Part shown: in pieces, positions 45,101-54,100 of the stretch
Layout of the letters: every line of letters starts with the position of its first letter
How positions within the stretch are numbered: the first letter of the stretch is position 1
From: Clytia hemisphaerica
Lineage: Eukaryota > Cnidaria > Hydrozoa > Leptothecata > Clytiidae
DNA length: 64,000 nt
Reading direction: 5' to 3'
Assembly (NCBI GenBank): GCA_902728285.1
Contig: CACVBU010001011.1
Location: 361,915 to 425,914, forward strand
The notes under the pieces: model-generated
Told to the model about the DNA's origin: nothing
The model's database searches: none
Seen by the model: only the letters and a program-made list of their open reading frames with translations
Program-made: the position numbers and the translations under genes

Positions 45101-48100
45101 ATGGCTTCATTCCGTTTCGGAGCGAAACGGAACTGTCACGTGCTAACATGGTCTTGACTTCTAACTTCGTTCCCAGTCTACTATTTTGAGAGCACCCAAG
45201 GATATATCAAATGTGTGATGTACAATGCGTGTTTAAATCTACATTATTTAGCATCCCAGCTGGCACACAACGTTGTTTTAACGTTCAAATAACGTTATTT
45301 GGACGTTATGAATGTCACATGGACGTTGTTTCGACGTTGTGTGCCGGCATAAAGAGGTTTTATTCAAAAGTTTGATGATTTATGATGACATTAAGGCATG
45401 CTCGTAAAAAAGGGTAAAGGAAATATTTAAGTACAAATTTGTTAATATGAGGAGTGGTTTTACCATACTTCATTAATTTATATGGTATTCAAATTCTCAA
45501 ATGTTATGTCTTCTTTTTCAGATTTCTACGATTTTTACAAGTGTTGCGTATTTTGCGTCTTGATCGACAACGTGGTGCGTTCAAAATTGTCAGCCATGTT
45601 ATCTACGAGCATAGACAGGTAACTGAGCTCTCCTTTAAGCGGCACTTTCATAATTACCAGCTATGTCATTTACGAACATAGACAGGAAACTGAGCTCTCC
45701 TTTAAACGGCGCTTTCAAAATTGCCAACCAATGTCATTTACAAACATAGATAAGTAGCCACGCTTTTTTTCTCGTGGTGGGTTCAATATAGCCAACCATG
45801 TCATTTACAAACATAGATAAGTAGCCAAGTTTTTTTTCTCGTGGTGGCTTCAAAATTGCCAGAGACTGTTCGTGATAAACAACGAGGAATGAATCTGTAG
45901 GGGTGGTACAGTCACTTTCGGTCGGGGTTGTGGACGGCGAAATATAAATATGTCGTTCTTTAATAGTTAGGGTTACGGTTTGTCGTTCTTTTTGTCGCTT
46001 TTTTGTCGCTTTTTAATAGTTATTTTTAAAAATTGATAAATTACGCATGCATACAAGTCTCTATATGGGTGAGCTGGAAACATTAGATGAGCTAATTCCC
46101 AGTCAAGTTATCTACAAACATAGACAGGTAACCAAGCTCTCCTCATAAAATGATATAACGATATTCCCTGAATCTCCATTCTATAGGAATTGTTAACCTG
46201 TTGGTACATGAGTTTCATTTTATTGGTGGCATGCACTTTCTTGGTGTATCTTGCGGAGAAGAGTGATGATAAGAATGGCAATCCAAGCGATAGCGGTGAA
46301 TTGGATAACCTTGGTGATGGCTTGTACTGGGGCGTCGTAAGTACTGTTCTTCTTTCTTCATTCATGATATTCATTACGTAATGTTTTTAAGGAAACACCC
46401 CGGCTTTTTTCTAATATAGTAAATTTAAGTGACAAAAACCAATGAAAGCCTTATTATTCAGAACAAAGGATTTTTTCTAACGTATTGTTTTTCAAGCCAC
46501 ATTTTTCGATCTCTAAGTGTTGTTTTGTTTTCTTTTCAGATCACACTTTCGACGGTTGGTTATGGAGATTTTTCACCGAAGAATTGGGTTGCCAAAGTCA
46601 TTGTCTGCATATTCGCTTTCATTGGGACCGCCTTCTTCGCATTGCCGGCTGTGAGTTGATTTGCTTTCAATGTTTTTGTAATGTTCATGTAACGGCTTTG
46701 CTATTAGTTAGGCTATCAAAAAAATGAAACTTGTACTTTGACTCATTGACTCATCCCACCGGGTGCGCCACAAATAAGTTCCTCTCTTTAAAGTAAATTT
46801 TTCAAGATCTAAACATTTCAATAATGAACCAATCATTTTCCATTAAGCATAACATTTGATCTATGGGGCCGTCCACGCACTAAGGGGGGGGGGGTTCTTC
46901 TTAAAAGCGTATGCTTGCATACAGGGGGAGGGGAGGGGTCAAAAGAAAATTTTTTCATAGCCCTTTTTTACTTGTTTTTTTGTCGACTTTTACACTTCTT
47001 CTTCGCATGAAGGAAAAGAAAAATTTCCTAATAAACATTGAGTTTCCCATGTATGAAATAAAGGTCTGAACCAAACAATTTGAATTAGAAGGGGGGAGGG
47101 GTGAATGAAAAGGTACGTACTTACCAGGGGGGTATAGCTATTTGCGTACGCTTGCGTACAGGGGGGGGTACTCGATTTTCGATATTTTAGTGCGTACGTA
47201 ATATGTGGACGGCTCTTAATGAAAGAGAGAAAATTTTTTGTGCCGTACCCGGTAATATTTTGACTTGCAAAGCTGACAAATGATAAACTTCGTAACTGAT
47301 GGCTGAGATGAATCTCGCGTGCAGCTTTATTGATAAAGTTAGAAAGCCTAAACTTGAGTTTGGTACATGCTAGGTTTGACTGGACATTCTTCTTTCCTCT
47401 GTTTAGGGTATTTTAGGTTCAGGTTTTGCGTTACAAGTCGCACAAAATCAAAAGCAAAAACATTTCAACCGGAGGCGTGTTCCAGCGGCTTTGGTCATCC
47501 AGGTAGGAATTTCATGTCTGTGTTTTGTTACGTATACAATTCACTGACGCAAATGGGGTAACCATGGCACTGAACCATTAATCCTCCAATCAAGAGCCGC
47601 CATATCTATTACTTTGGATGCCTTCAGCTATCCGTCAAGTCTTCTTTTGAATGCTCTGATAAGGATACTTTCTTAAGATATTTTCTTAAGATACCCGTTC
47701 TGACATCACAGCTTTACCCAATGAAGCCAAATTTCAAAGCTCTTAGTCACAAGATATTCCAAGATATCACGCGAGTTCGTGGTAGGAATCCTACCATGAA
47801 TCGGCTTTACTTTTCTCTCGAAAATTTAAACTGTTTAAAACTCTTATTTTCTGTAGTATGCTTGGCGTGCGTATGCGGCCCATCCAAGTCGCAAGTCCGA
47901 CGTCACTTGGGTGCCACATCAATCAGTCGTCACTCATCATACGAAGGAGAAGAAATTTTCTTACTATTACGGAAAACCGAAAAATTCACCGAGTCAAACA
48001 CCGACAACCGGACGACGTAGTGTCGTGATGAATTTCAAACGGAAGTTGAACGCGAGTAGGATCAATTCATACGTAGACGGGGATACGTTGCAGTCACGAC

Positions 48101-51100
48101 GAAGTTCCATTGGTGAGATATACATTTCGAAGTCGCTGACCTCTATTTACCCTGGACCAAGCTATATGCGCTATCTTTGATTGGAGTTTTTTGAAAGTGG
48201 TACCCTAGCACTATTCGATGTGGGTCAATTTATAATTCAATGAAATGTTCTGTTTAAAGATCTTTTCACCTACATTGAGTACTAAGCGTTACCTTAGAAA
48301 CCATTAGGGTACCACTTTCAAAAACCTCTGATCAAAGATTTTTGCTTGACCAGGATCGAGAAAATCTATCCAAAATATATAAAGGTCAAACAATCTAGTA
48401 GCTGTTTCCTTGACACAAAGTAGATAATTCCCTTTGACCATTTAAATTGATCAATTGAAAGTCGATTCTTCCGAAGCAACGAACACAGATAGCTCTGGTC
48501 ATGTAAATTGGGCTTTTCCAGAAAAAGATTTTACCCCCACTGTCGAGGATATTAAATTTTCGAAGTATCGGCCCCCCTGGATATCCTACTTTATTAATAA
48601 AGACTCCCTGGATATCCACTCTTAAAAATATGTTCAACCCTCTGGATAATCTCTCTTATAAAGATGCTTACCCTTGGATATCTTAATTTTCACTTGAAAA
48701 GACACTTAACCCCTGGATCTATCCGCTCCCTTGCAGATATGTTTAACCCCCTGGATATCCACTTTTGAACAAAAATCATTAACCCTCTGGATATCCGATA
48801 TCCACGGATATCACGGACTATTTCTGGAAAAGCGCATTCTGAGATAGTTGAAATTTGCCTTTTGATGCAATTCTAAAACAGACCAAAATATGTGGTTCGA
48901 AATTTTCTGCATATATGTTTTGTAATTCCAATGATGAATTAAGAAACTTTTTATTCTTCTAATACAGTACAATGTACAATCACGGTTTCTCAACCTTTAG
49001 TTTTCTATATCTCTTTATACCCTGTGATCAACTCATTCAACCACCATAGGAGCGACAATACCGACAGCTCTGGACATTCGTGATCGATGTCAATCAGAAG
49101 GCAACTTGTTATTGGTCAGCCCCAACAACGTGGAAGATCACCAGGCTACAATCGTTAGCCTCCCTCCCCAACACTATGATGATTATCAAGACAGTAAGGC
49201 TAGTTTTCGTTGAACTGCTGCCATTGGTAGTGAAACTCTTTTCCCCGAAAACAAGTCCAATATGAACCAGTAGGTTTTCTAGGTGGAACAGTCCTACTGA
49301 ATTTCATGGGGGAACATCTGTGAACTCTTTCGCTTAAAACTGCGTGAAAGGGCTTCGGGTTCGAGATTATCAGGAAAGAATGACGAATATATTTTCTGGC
49401 TCAATATCAGTTTTTGAAAAGATCAAATTAAATTTAAAGGAACACTTTTTCTACACTTTTACCTATCAAAATTATTCCGTGAATGTTTAAGGATGGATTG
49501 GAAGACTTTATCAAAGATATAAATTTCACTTTTTAATATGGTTTTGTTTTCATAATTGCAGCCCTTATGAATGGAGGACACGATCCACGTTTCCATGGGC
49601 AACCAGCTCATTTTGCAAGCACAATGGATGTTCAATTACAACCGTAAGTTATTGAAAGATTGACATCCGAATAAGACAACATGAATGCAATAATTACGGA
49701 AACTACGTAACTTATTTTTTATATCAATTTTTTTTGAAATCCAAAACTTCAAACTGACATACAGTATGTGGCCCCCAAAACGTCGATCAAATTAAAATTT
49801 CTCTCAAATCTAGAGGAAATGACGTTTTATAAATTTTTTTGCTGCATGAAAAACTTTAACATCTCTACTTTATTTCCCAGAAGTTCTTTTTCAAAATTTT
49901 CAATTTCAACACTATTTTTCAATTGCTTAAAGATAGGTAACTTTTTTCTAATGGCCCCAAAACGGAGGTTTGCGATTTTAGCGATTTCTCGAGATATCTT
50001 TAAGATATGAATACAAAATTTTGACCATAGTTTGGAAATGTGATTTATAGGGTTTTGGGCATAAATTGGTTTGATAAAACTTTTACAGTGTACCCCTGGT
50101 TGTCAAAACGCAGGTTTGGGGCCCCCAAAACATAGATGTAGTTAAAATCAAATTATTAAGCCCAGTGGTAATAGGGGGAAAAACTATGAACATATTTGTG
50201 TTTTCCCCTAAATTTACGATCCGATGGATGTAAAATTTATGATTTTTATGAAATATTTCAAGATTTTTGATATTGCAAAGTCCAAACTGAAAATTTAGAA
50301 ATTTTCAAAATGACAATTTTGATTTGACAACGTCTTAATCAAGTTTCTGAAAACCAATCTCTTTTAAAAATAGTTCCATTTATGTATGGAATAAGCTGTG
50401 AAAATTTTAGAAAAAAAGCTTAACTGAAACTGAAAATATTAAGCTTTAAAGGAATTTTTCTCCAATATTTTGCAAAAAAATTACAGAATTTGCCGTTTTT
50501 GCTGATTCAGCGAAAAATTTTATATATAATGTTAATTTTTGTTATAAACTATTAACTCGAGCTGATAGGAATGGAATTCCAAGATTTTTTGCTGTTTCTC
50601 ATATTTAGAATTTTCGGTTTTATCAATGCTGATTCTAGGGTCCCAAAATACTGGTTGACCCTTAAGATGCTATATCCTTTACCCATCCTCTAAAGTCACA
50701 GATGTATCTGCATTTTCTGAACGGCATTAGGTGCAGAAAGTTTCCTATACCCCATTTTCATAACTTATTTTCAATATCCAAGGAGCTAGAGTGAGTTATA
50801 TGCAATTTTTATCTAATTTTGGTGTTAAAATATTTCCTTCAGACGCAAATATGTTATTTTGAATCTGTCTCAAACCAGCAAAAACATGCTCATTTTTAAG
50901 TATAACCATCATTCTCTCAAATTAAACAAAAATCGTTTAATTCTGATAAATCTACAAGTCAGAATCCTCATTTTAATGACGACCTCCGTTTTGGGGGCCG
51001 TCTCCGTTTTGGGGGCCGCCTCCGTTTTGGGGGCCACATACTGTAAAAGCTTGTGACTTGAGAGTTAGACAATGGTTTTGGAATGATTAGAAAGGTATTT

Positions 51101-54100
51101 TTTTTTTACTTTTTCAACAAGCATCCTGACTTTAGTCTTGGATTCGGTAAATTGGCTCATTTTGAACGTACATAACGTCATTCGGGTTTGAAGGGTTAAC
51201 AAAACATGAAAATCTCTATTGAGGATCAAGTTATGGAGAATCTGTACTTTATCTTAATTATCCTTTTGTTTTATCACAGATTGATGGAGAAGGATAAAAA
51301 TTGCATTCGATTTATACGAAAAACCAAATTGTTCATCTATATTCGAAAATTCAAGGTAAGTCCTTGTACTCCGTACAAACTGGAACCCAGTTTCGCTTTT
51401 TTATGATTCTGATAGCGTTTACGATTGAACCAGAGTTTATCTGAATCTCACGTTTATCGTTTCGTAGTACGGCGATGAATTTCGAAATTAGCCGTAAATC
51501 GGGTTTGTGTACAGACTAGATTATATCGCACGTCCATCAGTAAAATCAAAAAGTGTTGCAAGTGGCTCTGAGAACAAAATTGCACTCCGTATAGTGCTAT
51601 TCAGAAATTCTCAAACCATAGTCTTTAGAGTGAATACGTTACATCGTTGAGTGATCAGAATATGCTTGTAGATTGGGTTTGCCGTGGAATTTTGGGGATG
51701 ATTTCAGACAGTAACAATCTTTTCTTATTCCCTTTATCCTCTGCAAATGTTCTCTCGTAATTGTTAAGAATGCAGGGTAGATTCAGTTGAGTTAGAGCAA
51801 CACACTAGCTTTATCTTTCTCCACTATTTTCATTTTATTTTCACCACCGTAGGAGGAATGCAGGCCGTACGACGTCAAAGATGTCATCGAACAATACACG
51901 TCCGGTCAGATGGATATGTTCTCCTTCATCAAGAGATTTCAATCAAGGTTTGTTCGGACATTAATAATTCCAATATTTCCAATTAAAAGACGTTCCAGGT
52001 AACTGCAATCTCTTGGTTCCTTCTTCTTAGCGGTCCATTGCGGGAGGTTCAGAATCTTCAGTGTTGTTTGTACTATAGATGAGAAATGAAATATATTTAT
52101 TTCTTATTCTCAGCCATAAGATAGAGAATTTGCCTGATATCTATATGATAACAGAAAGCTTTCTGCCTATATTAGAAGCATTTTAAGGATTTAGATTGGG
52201 TTTTCTTCACTCCAAAACCATCCTTTTGGAGATTTTAAGACCTTTTCTCTATTTTCGTATTTTCAGAATGGAAACGGCTATTGGCATTAAAGGTAAAAAC
52301 GGTTTTTATCTTTTTTAGGACGTTTTAGGCGAGTAATGAGTTATGTTTCAGAATGCCAATTACGGGAAGTCATATATTACCTAGTCTGGGTTCGAGACAG
52401 TTTATCCAGCCAGCTTAACAAATTTTTTGATTTTACAATATATCTTTTTTGAGAGTTTTTTTGTAATTTGTCAGTTACTGTCAGGGATGATCAGATGGTT
52501 TGAGATATTGAAACTGCCGATTCCTTCTAAGGTTCTAAGCAAAACTCCCAAGAATTTTTATTAGCTTTTGTTTTTGGGTCAAAATATTTATGAGATTACA
52601 GGACATTGTTAAAGTTTTGGGTAATAGGAAAAACGTAATCGGTCATCCCCTGTAGACTAATCATTAAGATATCTCACCCTTGCTAACTATCTGATTATTT
52701 CTTTAAATTTTTATACGAATAATTTTTACGTTTGACTTGCTTATTTCTTTGTAGAAGATCAAGAGGAAGACAATGGCTTGAATGTTCGTATAACACGAGT
52801 TGAAGAAAAGGTAGGCTTAAAATTCAGTTTTAATCCAAAGTCTAGGGAATCGACAATCGTCCTTTACTGGGAGAGTAAACGCTGGAAAATTATTCCGCTT
52901 AGAGATTACAGCCGATACCGGCAGTGGTTAGAGAAAAAAATTGCCGCGGTGTAGTTTTGATGACTGCTAACTATATCAGTTGTAAACTCACTTCGAAAGC
53001 AAAACTCGTTTACGAATTTTTCTTCGGCTTGGAATATTATTCTTGCATGGTGACTATATTCATACAATCATAGAATATATATAGCAATGATTGTCGTCTA
53101 TACGGGCGGCATGAAACTTAAAAGTTCTAAATTATAAATCAAAGCCTCTTTCTTTTAACTAGATTGTATTTAGCAATAGTCTATCGTACTCCATACACAA
53201 AGCGAGACTTGGAGAAGTATGATGATGAGAAAGAAACATCGGGAAAAATTGCAGTCATCGTACAAAGTGATTATTTTCTAATTTCCTTTCAGGTCAATGT
53301 AATGGATGAGAAATTGGACACAATTCTCGAACTTCTTCAAAATCGAAAACACAATCTCAAATGTCAGCATAATTCCCATGGTGGCGGAACAGGGGACGAC
53401 ATGCGACGTTTTTCTAACGGAACGGGTAGTACGGAAATCGATGTCCCAATGAGCGACTCAGATGAAAGTAACGACGGTTTTCATCATCAGGATCCTATAG
53501 ATGGCTCCAAAAGGGCAGAGCGGAAACGTGGTGCCACTTTGGAGTCCCTTGAACTTACGAAAAGGCTTGAGAAGCTTAAGGATGAGGAAGAAACGAGGGA
53601 CGCGCTATCTAATGAACGAAGAGCTCGTGCCGAGTCGAGATTTACTGTGACTCCTTCATTTTTACCCGAAGATAAAGAGACAGAAATTCAACCGGAAGCG
53701 GTTGTTCCCGAAGAAAATATAAACTTACCGGGATCAAGTAATAAAAGTAGTATTGAGAAATTATCACCTCCATCCTGTCCAATCTCTTTGCAGAAAAAAT
53801 ATCAAAGCGTGCCGAACATACCAAAACATACAAATTTGAAAGACCCTAATGATGAACCGCGTCGCTCGTCTTCCGTGCATTTTGACGAAAGCTCATTGGT
53901 TAAGCATCGTAGCCAATCAGATGTCGTCTCTATTTATGATGATATCAAACAACCTAATAATAGACTTCATCCGTCGCATAGCTCGCGTATTTCACGATTG
54001 ACGCGGTCGAGCGACGACGTGCGTGGGAACGCTTACGTGTCGGACCTAGAATCCGACGAAAGCTCTAAAAGTTCGACACCAAAAGAACATTCGAGTCCCC

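Larger units (their letters stand above)
37045..45154. mobile_element. Short TIR element split by the BEL/Pao insertion
   Basis: Left half 37045-37108 and right half 45063-45154 form inverted arms with GTTCCGTTTCGCTCCGAAAC and CCATTCTATTGGTTA in common. Together they make an ancestral element of about 150 bp. Confidence 0.75.

Noticed and set aside
46865-47218. G-rich runs as possible quadruplex regulators of KCNQ
   Set aside because: They are explained by a MITE with GGCCGTCCAC ends found widely in invertebrates.
53164-53292. Upstream extension of the last KCNQ exon's frame
   Set aside because: A clear acceptor at 53291-53292 follows it and the upstream residues do not fit Kv7.
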